NCBI GenBank assembly: GCA_943736015.1
Contig: OX031062.1
Coordinates: forward strand, 53,494,962-53,558,961
Direction of reading: 5' to 3'
DNA from: Tridacna crocea
Lineage: Eukaryota > Mollusca > Bivalvia > Cardiida > Cardiidae
Length of the DNA stretch: 64,000 nt
A program made the position numbers and the translations under genes. Position 1 is the first letter of the stretch, and each line of letters starts with the position of its first letter. This document shows positions 24,631 through 35,156 of this stretch, in pieces. The notes under the pieces are model-generated. The model made no database searches, had not been told where the DNA came from, and saw only the letters and a program-made list of their open reading frames with translations.

Positions 24631-25630
24631 GAATCTTACATACTCTATATATATACATGTATATACATGCTGCTTGTTGCCGAAACCACTGATCATAGGA
24701 ATATTTTTCCGGAGGGGGGGGGGGAATTGTGGGGGGTCACTCAAGGTAAGTTTATCTTGTGGTCCCAAAATTAAGGTATGGAGTTTTTTCCCTATATTTA
24801 TCTTTACAAGAGGATGTGTTTGCAATATAGAACATGGTTGCAATAATAAATGAGCAATGCACTGTAAAAAGGGGGGCTTAATGCATCTGCGATCCATGTT
24901 GGGTCTTTGGTCGAAACTTTCCGCTATTGGTCAACTTTCTGTATATACAAGGCCCGTACTATCTCTTGATTAAAAGGATTCAATGGCTGGCTTGGTATCA
25001 TGGATCACGAAGATGCAGTTTTTTGCCAGTGCATGGCTTATAATCTGTGGGTACTTAAAATAACGAATATCTGAATAATGCTGTCTGAGATTGTTTTGTT
25101 GACTACTTTCAAACACTGCGATTTAGAGGGATATACAAACAAATTCTAACACTTCTTTTATGAATGTATTTGGTTAATACATTGTAATACCAATGTATTT
25201 GAATAAAAATACAAATACTTTCTCAAAATATTCAAAAGCCTTTTGATGACTTTTAAATATAATTCAACAAAGCTCGTTAGGCAATGCAAACCTAACCATT
25301 CATCCATCCTCCCATTCTTCAATCCATCAAACCATACCTCCCTCCGTACTTCCCTACATCCGTCCAACTAACTAACCGAACATAATTAATTTGTCCCATA
25401 TTTTCAAGCTGTCCCTTTTCTTTTTTTTAGGAAAAGGTATAATTATTTTGAACAGTTCATTGGGGGGGGGGGGGGGGAAGGGGGGGAAATGGGTAAAATA
25501 AGTCTAAGGGAGATAACTCGTATTTGTCTTGATTTGTCAATCTCTGAGCAGAGTTGTCGTTCGTTACTTTCACCAAGCCTAGTGCAAAAGAGCGTCGATT
25601 TATATCAGTCACGTTCCAGGTATAGTGAAA
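24631..25630. other. No gene; two G runs
   Basis: G-rich runs at about 24712-24724 and 25462-25488 could form quadruplex structures. A short E-type end (GGGGGGCTTAATGCATCTG) lies near 24870. Nothing protein-coding is recognised. Confidence 0.6.
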
Positions 25631-25854
25631 TCGTTAGCAAACGACAAAATTTTAGGATACCCAAATCGAAAGCATTTGCAGACGACAAAATAAAATTGAC
25701 TGAATATTTGAAATTTGTTTTGTGAAGGGTAGAAAACATTGTAGGAAGAGGATAAAATGTTGGTTAACGGCATTTTCTCCTATTCCCACTATGTTTTTCC
25801 AAGACTTCCTTCCCAGGGTCGTCAAAATTAGGGATTGTGTGGTGATGAGTAAAG
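25631..25854 (+). mobile_element. MITE-A copy
   Basis: GTTAGCAAACGACAAAATTT to GTGTGGTGATGAGTAAA. Both TTAA ends have mutated and the hairpin has several mismatches. Confidence 0.85.
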
Positions 25855-25961
25855 GATAGTCTAAAACCAAAGACGAATACACTATGTACAGTCTGAAAGA
25901 CCATCAGTAATGTTTGGCCAAGTCTATAGACACATTTTTGTCACGTGGGAACGAGTTATAC

Positions 25962-26060
25962 AACCCTTAGGCTGTTAAGTGCGACTCACTGACCTTTTGC
26001 AGACAGCGTAGATCAAGATCAGATTGCACAGAATCTACAGTCTGATACTACCTCAAACCT
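25962..26060 (+). repeat. B-type GATC-rich repeat, clearest start
   Basis: AACCCTTAGGCTGTTAAGTG, then TGACCTTTTGCAGACAGC, GATCAAGATCAGATTGCACA and GTCTGATACTACC. It has the same order as 18219. Confidence 0.55.
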
Positions 26061-26438
26061 GTCCGATAAGGAGTTAGATGTACATGTATTATTCCCTAAA
26101 ATATTCCATTTGTTTTTTCGGTTGAATGTTTTATTTAGTTCTATTTTGATTATATAATTAAATGAAATGATCCATTTGTATAGTGTAATGGAAAAAAGGC
26201 CGTAAAAAATCTGTGTTAAGGGTTTCATATTTTTTTCCAATTGTAGTTATCGTAGATTTGTGCATTGGCTGTCGTAATATTTCTGATAGTAAGGCTGAAA
26301 TTCCTTTAACACAATTAAATAAGTAATTTCTTAAAAAAACACACACACACACCTGTTCCACTATTTGGTGTATCTATTGAGGCCATTTTTTTTAAATTGA
26401 GTACAGGTAGATCTTTTTCTGAATGAAATGAATTAAAG

Positions 26439-26672
26439 TTAACCCTTTCACAAACGACAAAATTTCAGACAGATCCAAATTGAAAGCATCTAAAGATGAC
26501 TAAATGGAATGTGTTTGACTAAAAAAATTGAAATTTGTTTTTGGAAAGGGTAAAAAACATTATGGAAAAGTAGAAAATGCTGGTTATCAGCATTTCTCCT
26601 TTTCCCACAATGCTTTCTAAAGGCTTCTTTCTCAGGATCATTAAAAGTCAGGATTGTGTGGTAGAGAGTCAA
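26439..26672 (+). mobile_element. MITE-A copy
   Basis: TTAACCCTTTCACAAACGAC to GGTAGAGAGTCAA, with the hairpin at about 26553-26622. Confidence 0.88.
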
Positions 26673-26695
26673 ATCCAAAGGCTCGAATACAAATT

Positions 26696-26877
26696 TACTC
26701 TGTACCAAACAACAATCTTTTAGGACAAATGCAAATTGAAGGGTTTTGCAGGCAAGAAAAAATGTTACTAAAGTTGATGTTGTTTTTGGAAGAGTTGAAA
26801 ACATTGTAGGAAAAGCAGAAAAGGAGAAAATGACATTTCCCCTTTTCTAGACAGGAAGAATGTTTGGTAAGAGGTTA
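26696..26877 (+). mobile_element. MITE-A copy with damaged hairpin
   Basis: The left part is normal (CTGTACCAAACAACAATCTT). The hairpin is rearranged: GAGAAAATGACATTTCCCCT has lost the central CTGGTTACCAG. The right end is GGTAAGAGGTTAA. Confidence 0.75.
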
Positions 26878-27018
26878 AATAGAGTACAGGTAGATCAAGA
26901 TCCAATTGTAATTGCTATTTGGAAATTGGCTTTAAAGTTTCTGATGGTAATAAAAATCATTAGTGGAGTTAGAAAAAGTTAATACTGAAATTTTCTTAAC
27001 TAGGTCCTATAATCCCTT

Positions 27019-27334
27019 TGATTGATTGATTGATTGATTGTATGGTGTTTAACACCATTTTCAACATTATTTCAGTTATATCACATCAGCCAGTGCACTT
27101 ATCCATGTTTTCCTGGAGTCTCTTTTATATGTACTCCATGCAATTTTCTTTCCAAGTCACTGGCTGCTTTCCCACATAACCATCATCGAAACAATGGTCA
27201 GCGGTGGGAAAGGAATGAATTCTATCGCAATGACTATCGTCAGTCCTCAGAAAGAAATTGGCCGAGCCGGGGATCAAACTCAAGACCGTTCTCTAGTCCT
27301 GTTCGCTACCGACTGAGCTACCAGGGCTCGGCTA
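27019..27334 (-). mobile_element. Full-length tRNA-derived SINE-4, minus orientation
   Basis: On the minus strand, the head GCCGAGCCCTGGTAGCTCAG (A box) and GAGTTTGATCCCC (B box) are followed by GGGAAAGCAGCCAGTGACTT and GATATAACTGAAATAATGTT. It ends GGTGTTAAACACC with a (TCAA)n tail at about 27019-27040. The 5' end directly abuts a MITE-A at 27335. Confidence 0.85.
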
Positions 27335-27563
27335 TTATCCCTTTACCAGACAACAAAATTTAAGCTTTGACCAAATTGAAAACATTTGCAGATGACAATT
27401 TCAGTGTGGCTCAAACAGTGCAATCATTTTTTGATGGAGTTGAAAACATTTTGGGAAAAGGAGAAAATGCTGGTTACCAGCATTTTCTCCTTTTCCCACA
27501 ATGTTTTCAAAAGGCTTCTTTCTCAGGGTCATCCAAATTTGTCGTTGTGTGACAAAGGGTTAA
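27335..27563 (+). mobile_element. MITE-A copy
   Basis: TTATCCCTTTACCAGACAAC to ACAAAGGGTTAA, with an intact hairpin. It abuts the head of SINE-4. Confidence 0.9.
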
Positions 27564-27641
27564 GCAAAACTCATTTCATGTGGACAAAGAACTCTTCGAG
27601 ACAATCCTACTGATATAAAAATCTCAAATTTCAGAAAACTG

Positions 27642-27739
27642 GAGGACAAAATGCTGGTTACCATCATTTTCTCACAATGTTTTCAAAAGGTTTCTTCCTC
27701 TGAGAGGTTAAAAATCAGGACTGTGTGGTAAAGAGATAA
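27642..27739 (+). mobile_element. MITE-A right-half fragment
   Basis: AAAATGCTGGTTACCATCAT, then TTTTCAAAAGGTTTCTTCCT and GTGTGGTAAAGAGATAA. More decayed A sequence follows to about 27945. Confidence 0.75.
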
Positions 27740-27949
27740 ACTCTCACTGTTGTGTGTAACATTAACCCTTCAGCATGCGAAATCAAGTTTCAACAGCTCT
27801 GACTAAACGCTATAGAAAAATTGTGAGAAAAGAAAATGCTGGTAACCACCATTTTTGTCTGGTACAAATTTCAGTCGTTTAGTAAAGGGTTGAGCTTTTA
27901 CCACACAATCCCGAGTTCTAACGAGCCTGAAATAAAAAGTGACCAGCCT

Positions 27950-28372
27950 GGGCCCGTATTCATCAACCATTCTTGAGAATATTCTTAGTCTTATTCTCCA
28001 AGATTTTCTAAATTTGTGAGTAACACAACTTCTGATTGGCTAAACTGAATGGGTTAGCCAGTCAGAAGTTGTGTTACTTACAAATGTAAAAAATACTGGA
28101 GAATAAGACAAAGAACATTCCTAACCCATTACCACACAATCCCTACTTTTGATGCCCCTGAGAAAGAAGCCTTTTGAAAACACTGTAGGAAAAGGAGAAA
28201 ATGCTGGTAACCAGCATTTTTTCCTTTTCCCACAGTGTTTTCTACCCTTCCCAGAACAAATTTCAATTTTTCAGTCACCTGTATTTTGTCGTCTGCAAAT
28301 GCTTTCAATTTGAACTAGTCTAAAATTTTGTTGTGTGGTAAAGAGTTAAGAATAGTTGGTGAATACGAGCCC
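27950..28372. mobile_element. C-type palindromic MITE, split by a MITE-A insertion
   Basis: The left end is GGGCCCGTATTCATCAACCA and the right end GTTGGTGAATACGAGCCC. The left half contains the inverted arms GTAACACAACTTCTGATTGG and CAGTCAGAAGTTGTGTTAC. MITE-A occupies 28121-28349. An uninterrupted copy is at 46003-46196. Confidence 0.85.
28121..28349 (-). mobile_element. MITE-A copy nested in C element
   Basis: CTAACCCATTACCACACAAT to GGTAAAGAGTTAA. Removing it and one TTAA restores a sequence collinear with intact C copies. The hairpin is of the ACTGT/ACAGT type with one arm mismatch (CACTGTAGG against CCCACAGTG). Confidence 0.93.
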
Positions 28373-28550
28373 TAGAATTTCTTCTTTTCCAACAATTTTT
28401 GTTACCTTTTCAAACTCAGAAATCATCACGTGGGCTGGATTTAACTACTTGTCTGCTACTGCACTCAATTAAGTTGAGTCCAAATATTTGTTGTTTGGTA
28501 AAAAAAAAAAATCATCACTTTATTTTACAAAATAATGTCAATGTTTTAAT

Positions 28551-28779
28551 TTTTTACCAAATGAAAAAACTTTACACTGATCCAAATTGAAAGCATTAAT
28601 TTTGTAGACGAGAAAATAAAAGTGACTGAAAATGTAAAATTGCTTTTGGGAAAGAAAGAAAACATTGTGGGAAAAGGAGAAAATGCTGGTTACTAGCATT
28701 TTCTCCTTTTCCCACGATGTTTTCAGAAGGCTTCTTTCTCAGGGTCGTTAAAAGTCTGAACTGTGTGGGAAAGGGTTAA
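28551..28779 (+). mobile_element. MITE-A copy
   Basis: TTTTTACCAAATGAAAAAAC to GGGAAAGGGTTAA. An extra ATTAATTTTGTAG insertion interrupts the usual GCATTTGCAGACG. The hairpin loop is GGTTACTAGC. Fragmentary A sequence follows at 28797-28865 and about 29074-29290. Confidence 0.88.
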
Positions 28780-29456
28780 AGAACTTAAAAAAGGCAGCTT
28801 TTGAAAAACAGTGGGGAAAGGAGAAAATCTTTTAGGGTATATAGCATTTTCTCCATTTCTATGGTTTTTTTTTTGTTTATTTCATGGTTACAAAGAACAA
28901 CCAATTGCTCGAATTACACTTTATTATGCCTTTTACAAAATCTGTGTTAAGAAAAATTTAAATTCTTGCCGCTTGTTGAAGAGTTTTGGTTTGGCAAGGG
29001 TAAATCTTTCTTTGAAAGGAAGTATACATCATTATGTAGATCTACAACTCCTTTTTTAAATTCATATCACAACTCAACCCTTTAACAATCTACATTACTG
29101 AGGACTCCACCTAACTGAACACATTTGAAGGCAAAAAATTAGGTCCAAAAGAATATCTCTACTTTGGAAATAGTAGAGGACATAGTGGGAAAAGATGAAA
29201 TGCTTGTCTCCAGCATTTTCTCATTTCCCTGCAGTGTCTTCAAAATGCCTTTTTCTTTGGGTTATTAATACTCAAGATTATATGAAAGTGTTATAGTAAG
29301 CAGCTTCTGTAGGCACACTGTTACCAATATAGATTACCTCAGACTGCAGTGTTTGATAATTTTGTGAGATTTTCTCAATTCGATCCCCCACCCCCAACGA
29401 AAAAACCCTGTCATTGTAGTAATAGGACACCTTTTCACCAACTGGATATATCCAAG

Positions 29457-29565
29457 CTGTGCTCTGTGAAAAGGGAGCTTGACGCATCTTCGAAAAGTAT
29501 CGACTCGGGTGAGCCTGCGCAGTCCATGCAGGCTGACCTGGGCCAAAACTTTTTGCCATTGATAT
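29457..29565 (+). mobile_element. E-type element, left part
   Basis: GTGCTCTGTGAAAAGGGAGC, then GCGCAGTCCATGCAGGCTGA and CCTGGGCCAAAACTTTTTGC. The right end is not found. Confidence 0.55.
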
Positions 29566-29625
29566 TTTCAGCTATGTCCAGTTTTTGGACTAGACACAGA
29601 TTTAAATCTGACTGCACAGTTTCAC

Positions 29626-29712
29626 AGAATCAGAAGTAGTGTTACTTATTTAGAAAACCTTGGAGAATAAGACTAAGAATATTCTGAAGAATGGTCAGTG
29701 AATATGGGCCCC
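29626..29712 (+). mobile_element. C-type MITE, right half
   Basis: CAGAAGTAGTGTTACTTA, then GAGAATAAGACTAAGAATAT, TCTGAAGAATGG and GTGAATATGGGCCCC. This half is intact across the site where 28121 carries a MITE-A. Confidence 0.75.
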
Positions 29713-29864
29713 GGCTTTCATATGGGCTTTTTCAACTATTATCAGACAAAAAAAATAGACATGTCTATGTTGGAAGTATAAGCAGATGGCAAATCCAAAG
29801 CATTAACTGGAAGGCCCTGAAGGACCTAAAATTGCTCTACTGGCAGAGATTTTGCTTTTATGCT

Positions 29865-30170
29865 AGCCTACATTATGAATTCATGATGCAAGAAGAAAAC
29901 CAAAAGATTTGTGTGAAGGAAGGCACTTATAAACAAGAACTGGAAATTCTCGACTGAATTTACTGCTTTTCCAATACTGATGGTCAGATTTTTTTCAAAA
30001 CCAATAAGGTAGCAGCTGCTGTTGTTGAGACAAAGCAACTGTGCAAATTTCATAAAAATCCAAACACAATATTAATGCCAACTTCATCATGTAAATTAGA
30101 ATTTTCAACTCAAAAAGGCTACTTTTCCATTACCGTTTGTTGGATTTTTTTAAAGTCAACAGGATTAGTG
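29865..30170 (+). repeat. Outlying piece of the 154-bp tandem repeat
   Basis: About two diverged units share AAACAAGAACTGGAAATT, CTACTTTTCCATTACCGTTT and ACTGTGCAAATTTCATAAAA with the array at 20285-22208. Both loci are preceded by GAATTCATGATGCAA (19660 and 29879), so the array is part of a larger dispersed element. Confidence 0.7.
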
Positions 30171-30863
30171 TCCTACACTCGCATTTTACAATGTTGGTTG
30201 TCTGTTACCGAAACATCTGACACCCTCACAGTCCAAGATTTTGTTTGTTCGTTTCAAATATTAGAGGATAAGAAACGAACATGTTAAACCACCGATGTTG
30301 TTGTTGTCATGTTGAATCAAGTATTTCAAAGGACAGTTCAGTTGACTGTGTTACACGTGACGAAGGGCTCTATCAGTTTAACCTCATTTAGTAGCCACGG
30401 CTCGAAAATGGCACTGTAACATACGATCTCAGAGACACCATTCCGTTCATAAGTGCAAGAACACTAAAAACCGGTTAATTTTACCCAGAGGTGACCACGC
30501 CCCCTTGTACTTACATTGGTCAATTTAAAGCGGTATCCAAGAGGCTGACAACAATGACGGTATGAATTCAGTGTATTTTGTATTGGGGAAAACATCTAAG
30601 TCGTGTTTAGGTTTTTTAATTCATTAGGTTCTTAAAAAACATATTTGTTTTCCATATTAATATACAAGTGTAGTTATTTAGGGTGAATCAGCAAATAATG
30701 GCAAACACGTGATTTTGACAGAGCATATAAAGGACTATGAAAGCCACGCCTTCTTTTTAGTTGCCCCTCCCACAATAAAGAATGAGAAAGAAAGAAGAGG
30801 GGTATGAACGTATGCCTATAGTCTTAAACACCAAGTGTGTCCTGACCCTAACCACAGGAATTT
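30171..30863. other. No gene recognised
   Basis: Less repetitive DNA with an E-box CACGTG near 30354. No exon of a recognised family is seen. Confidence 0.5.
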
Positions 30864-31095
30864 GGCATAATACCGTAAAACGCCCCTCTGCTATATAGAG
30901 TCAATGCTTACATGTGGTATTGTTTTTTGACTTAAAAGAAGAAATTTAATGAAATTTTCAGCTTCTTTCCGTTGAAAAATATTGTATTTGATGTTTACGA
31001 AATGAATCCATAAACCAGTTGCAATTTTTTGACACATAATTTTGATTTTCATGGGTTTTCGCGGTTTATAGAAGGGCGTTTTACGGTATCATGCC
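30864..31095. mobile_element. hAT-type MITE (232 bp) with 8-bp target duplication
   Basis: The left end is GGCATAATACCGTAAAACGC. The right end, read inward, is GGCATGATACCGTAAAACGC, giving a ~26-bp inverted repeat with few mismatches. Both flanks are AGGAATTT (30856-30863 and 31096-31103), an exact 8-bp duplication. Eight-bp duplications are characteristic of hAT transposases. The interior has no coding sequence. Confidence 0.88.
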
Positions 31096-31274
31096 AGGAA
31101 TTTGACATTCTATTACCAAAATAAATGATAAAACATGAAAAAAAAATCTCCCCTATATAATATAAACACAAGGAACGCAACGTCTCGATTGCTGGCGCTA
31201 GCACCTGACAGGCTTTCCCAACCAAAATCACCCACGAAACAAACATTGATCATAATCTCATTTAGCCTAGCGAT

Positions 31275-32120
31275 TAGTGGTGAAACGGTTTACAGATATA
31301 CCGATTAACCGCGGTCTGTTCAAAGAAAAAACCGAAACTGGTACGAATTTTACCGTATCGGTATTTCTTCAATATGCCAACTTCTCGTCATTGCATTAGA
31401 AGGTCCGGTTTTCCCAAACATTCGGTCAGAAATCGGTCGTTTTTCAACAATCTGAAAGATTTACGAAAGCAAAAGTTGTTTATTTTTTCTACAGGCGATG
31501 TCACCGGTGTTAAGGTAAAATTATGACCGCCTCAAATTCGCTGCGGATACAAACTCCAAATAACCATCGACCGTATTACTGATTTTTGACCAACAGAGTT
31601 TGTTATTCATTTCCTATAACTTGCTCACACTTATTTCGCGTTTTTTCTCCCGGTAGATAAGCGGGAAAGTATTTGTGTTTCACAGAGTAAGTTAGTGCAT
31701 TGCACTGTCTTCTCTGTTGAGCTCCCAAAGATCGGTATAGTAGCCCTGACTGGTTTCTACATAAACAAGTGCGCCCTCTGAGCGAGGGTTCAGTACTGCT
31801 TTTGACTTTTTGTCAGCACAGTGGACTTCTCTGGGTGCTGACAAGGTTGACATGCTAATATTTTTGAAAAAGAACATGACTTGAAATGTCAGAGTCATTT
31901 ACTTGTTTCTATGGATAATTCTTAATTTCTTTGTCATTTCAGTGTAGTCTGTGTTAAAGACTAGTCAATTTTTTTAGCATATGCAACCCTAACAGTGACT
32001 ACAAGTGGTCGGATATGCTAAATGTCAGCATATAGAGCGTATTGCAATACGTATTGCAATACGGGTCAGCTGTATTACAATATATTGCAATACGCTTTTT
32101 ACCATATTGTTTCACCCCTA
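31275..32120. mobile_element. Non-autonomous hAT element (846 bp) with 8-bp target duplication
   Basis: The left end is TAGTGGTGAAACGGTTTA. The right end, read inward, is TAGGGGTGAAACAATATG. The flanks are CTAGCGAT (31267-31274 and 32121-32128), identical. TAGGGGTGAAACGGTT-like termini fit hAT elements. The right end is preceded by direct/inverted GTATTGCAATAC repeats (32038-32090). The largest frame inside (68 codons, minus) has no transposase similarity that I recognise. Confidence 0.88.
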
Positions 32121-32468
32121 CTAGCGATAGACAAGACAATAATGTACCAGCGAAATCTGGCGATACCTCAGTAGACACCTTTCACCTAGAGATATGCGTC
32201 ATGTTTTACAGCTCTATTAGGACATTTTTTTTTTTTTCTCACTGTAATTGATTACAATTTAGGACTATCCACAGTCAAATTACTTGTGGAAGATAAAGTA
32301 AATGTGAGCCAAGTGTCAGATGGGTTTTGTCTCACAAATGGGGTTTTCTTTAACCATCTTATCCTCCTTTTCCCATGACGTTCTGCCTCAGAATTGTTGA
32401 AAAAGGGATTGTTTTGATAAGGGTCAAAGGAGATGTCTAGATTTTTGAGAAATCTTTAAATTGCCGTC

Positions 32469-32695
32469 TTAACCCTTTACCACTCAATCCCGACTTTTAA
32501 CGACCCTGAGAAAGCAGCCTTTTGAAAACACTGTGGGAAAAGGAGAAAATGCAGGTAACCAGCATTTTCTCCTTTTTCCACATTGCTTTCACCTTCCCAA
32601 AACAAATTAAACTTTTTCAGTCACCTTTATTTTGTCGTCTGCAAATGCTGTCACTTTGGACCAGTCTAAGATTTTCTTGTGTGGTAATGAGTTAA
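32469..32695 (-). mobile_element. MITE-A copy, complete
   Basis: TTAACCCTTTACCACTCAAT to GGTAATGAGTTAA. One hairpin arm has decayed (CCACATTGCTTTC). A heavily decayed A copy precedes it at about 32275-32430. Confidence 0.9.
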
Positions 32696-32800
32696 AGGGT
32701 CTAATGGTACATATTAAATTCTGTTATGTATAAAGTCCGCATGACCACTTTAACTAGCCTGAGTTCCAATCCATTCATTTTTTTGTTCCTTTTCTGTTTT

Positions 32801-33505
32801 TAGCTCACCTGAGCACAAAGTGCTCAGAGTGAGCTATTGTGATAGTGCTTCGTCCGTCGTCCTTTGTCAGCTTTTTGCCTTGTGTACGCTCAAGAGGCCA
32901 CATTTTTTGTCCCATACTCATGAAGCTTGGTCAGAATGTTTGCCTTGATTAAATCTCGGACGAGTTCGAAATTCGGTCATGTTGGGTCAAAAACTACCGT
33001 AGGTCACTAGGTCAAATCTAAGAAAACTTTGTGTACGTTCTAGAGGCCACACTTTTCAGTCCGATATTCATGAAACTTGGTCCGAAGGTTTGCCTCGATG
33101 AAATCCCGGACAAGTTTGAAAATGGGTGATGTTGGGTCAAAAACTAGGTCACTAGGTCACTAGGTCAAATCTTAGAAAAACCTCCTGTACGCTCTAGATG
33201 CCACATTTTCAGTTCAAAACTCTTGAAAGTTGGTCGGAATGTTTGTCTTGATGATATCTTGTATGAGTTTGAAAATGGGTCATGTTGGGTCAAAAACTAG
33301 GTTAGCTGGTCAGATCTTGGAAAAACCTTGATGCCACATTTGCTGTCCAAAACTCTTGAAAGTTGGTCAGAATGTTTGTCTTGATGATATCTCGGGCGGG
33401 TGTGAAAGTGGGTCATGTTGGGTCAAAAACTAGGTACCAGGTCAAATCTTAGAAAAACCTTGTATATGCTCTGGATGCCACATTTTCAGTCCAACACTCA
33501 TGAAA
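32801..33505 (+). mobile_element. TAGCTCACCTGAGC-headed element with ~150-bp monomers
   Basis: The head hairpin is TAGCTCACCTGAGCACAAAG with TGCTCAGAGTGAGCTA, then a TCCGTCGTCC block. About four units follow, with anchors GGCCACATTTT/GATGCCACATTTT at about 32895, 33045, 33197, 33330 and 33475. The units contain GGGTCATGTTGGGTCAAAAA and CTAGGTCAAATC. No proper 3' end is seen; it breaks into MITE-A sequence near 33510. Confidence 0.8.
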
Positions 33506-33509
33506 ATTG

Positions 33510-33640
33510 GTCAATATTTTCTACCCTTTCCTAAACAAATTTTAATTTTTTGAGTCATGTTTAATTTGTTGTCTACAAAAATCATTTAATGCTTTCAATT
33601 TAGGCAAGTCTAAAATTTTGTCCTTCGGTTAAGAATTAAG
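33510..33640 (-). mobile_element. MITE-A right-half fragment
   Basis: AATATTTTCTACCCTTTCCT, then a GCTTTCAATTTAGGCAAGTC stretch and TTCGGTTAAGAATTAA. Confidence 0.7.
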
Positions 33641-33921
33641 TTATATCCAGCATATTCTATGACAGTTTAACTTTTTTCTGTTGGCCCTATTACCAAGTTA
33701 TCATGTCTGTGGTTGCGAGATGGAACATTGATATGATAACTATTACCGGTAGTCTCCAAAATACAACTTTCTGGTGTAGGTGTCAACTTATGGACTGTTT
33801 ATTGACGCCAACATTCCATGCAAGTACTTGTGTAGTTTCCAGGAATCAGAATTGAGAGAAATCACCAGTAGTACAAGGTGCAAGAACTTGTTTCTCAATC
33901 AGTGTAAAATATTAAGTATGT

Positions 33922-34143
33922 TTAACTCTTTACCACACAATCCCAACTTAGAACGACCCTTAGAAAGAAGCCTTTTGAAAACATTGTGAGAAAAGGAGAA
34001 AATGCTGGTAATTTCTCCTTTTCCCACAATGTTTTCTACCCTTCCCTATCCAAATCTTACATTTTCAGTCAGATTTATTTTGTCATCTTCAAATGCTTTC
34101 AATTTGGACAAACTTAAAATTTTGTCATTTGGTAATGAGTTAA
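33922..34143 (-). mobile_element. MITE-A copy with shortened hairpin
   Basis: TTAACTCTTTACCACACAAT to GGTAATGAGTTAA. The hairpin has lost CCAGCATT (it reads ATGCTGGTAATTTCTCC). The right TTAA runs directly into the 28-bp minisatellite. Confidence 0.88.
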
Positions 34144-34984
34144 GGTAACAGTATGTAGGACCTTTAGGGAAGGTAAAAGTATGTAGGACCTTTAGGGAAG
34201 GTAACAGTATGCAGGACCTTTAGGAAGGTAACAGTATGTAGGACCTTTAGGGAAGGTGACAGTATGTAGGACCTTTAGGGAAGGTAACAGTATGCAGGAC
34301 CTTTAGGAAGGTAACAGTATGTAGGACCTTTAGGGAAGGTGACAGTATGTAGGACCTTTAGGGAAGGTAGGACCTTCAGGGAAGGTAACAGCATGTAGGA
34401 CCTTTAGGGAAGGTAACAGCATGTAGGACCTTTAGGGAAGAAAACAGTATGTAGGACCTTTAGTAAGGTAACAGTATGTAGGACCTTTTTGGAAGGTAAC
34501 AGTATGTAGGACCTTTAGTAAGGTAACAGTATGTAGGACCTTTTTGGAAGGTAACAGTATGTAGGACCTTTAGGAAGGTAACAGTATGTAGGACCTTTTT
34601 GGAAGGTAACAGTAGGACCTTTAGGGAAGAAAACAGTATGTAGGACCTTTAGTAAGGTAACAGCATGTAGGACCTTTAGGGAAGAAAACAGTATGTAGGA
34701 CCTTTAGGAAGGTAACAGTATGTAGGACCTTTTTGGAAGGTAACAGTATGTAGGACCTTTAGTAAGGTAACAGTATGTAGGACCTTTTTGGAAGGTTACA
34801 GTATATAGGACCTTTAGGAAGGTAACAGTATGTAGGACCTTTAGGAAGGTAACAGTATGTAGGACCTTTTTGGAAGGTTACAGTATGTAGGACCTTTAGG
34901 AAGGTAACAGTATGTAGGACCTGTAGGAAGGTAACAGTATGTAGGACCTTTTTGGAAGGTAACAGTATGTAAGACCTTTAGGAA
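34142..34984 (+). repeat. 27-28 bp minisatellite, ~30 units
   Basis: The unit is GGTAACAGTATGTAGGACCT followed by TTAGGGAA, TTAGGAA, TTAGTAA or TTTTGGAA. The first third is mostly GGGAA units and the middle alternates AGTAA and TTTGG units. The array ends at about 34984, some 157 bp before the candidate APEH start codon. The minus-strand frame through it is repeat translation. Confidence 0.97.
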
Positions 34985-35141
34985 GAATTTAGGTGCATGA
35001 AATTGCTGTGGGGAATGGGATAAAGTCCTGATAACGATTGCAGGGTTAAAAAAATCCACTCATCCGCTTATCCTTACAACTAAAAATCTGGTGAAGGGAA
35101 GTGGATTATCCTTCTTTGTTTAACTGTAGGACTAGTGCTGA

Positions 35142-35156
35142 ATGGCAGGAGGACAA
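35142..35156 (+). CDS. APEH: APEH candidate exon 1 (start codon, 5 codons)
   Basis: ATGGCAGGAGGACAA ends at a good donor (GTAAGA at 35157) in phase 0, which is exactly what exon 2 needs. The joined N-terminus is short, as in vertebrate APEH. An in-frame TGA immediately precedes the ATG. A possible acceptor (TTTGTTTAACTGTAG, ending 35130) could make this the second exon after a non-coding leader. The small size means it could be chance; transcript data would decide. Confidence 0.55.

Noticed and set aside
24712..25488. G runs as regulatory quadruplexes
   Set aside because: They can form quadruplexes in principle, but nothing nearby suggests a promoter or gene.
31275..32120. Remnant hAT transposase inside the 846-bp element
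   Set aside because: No frame shows zinc-finger, DDE or dimerisation-domain features. The element appears entirely non-coding.
34142..34984. Possible CRISPR-like or telomere-like array (TTTAGGGAAGG)
   Set aside because: The units are directly contiguous with no spacers, and TTTAGGG occurs only as part of a 28-bp unit. It is an ordinary minisatellite in a eukaryotic genome.
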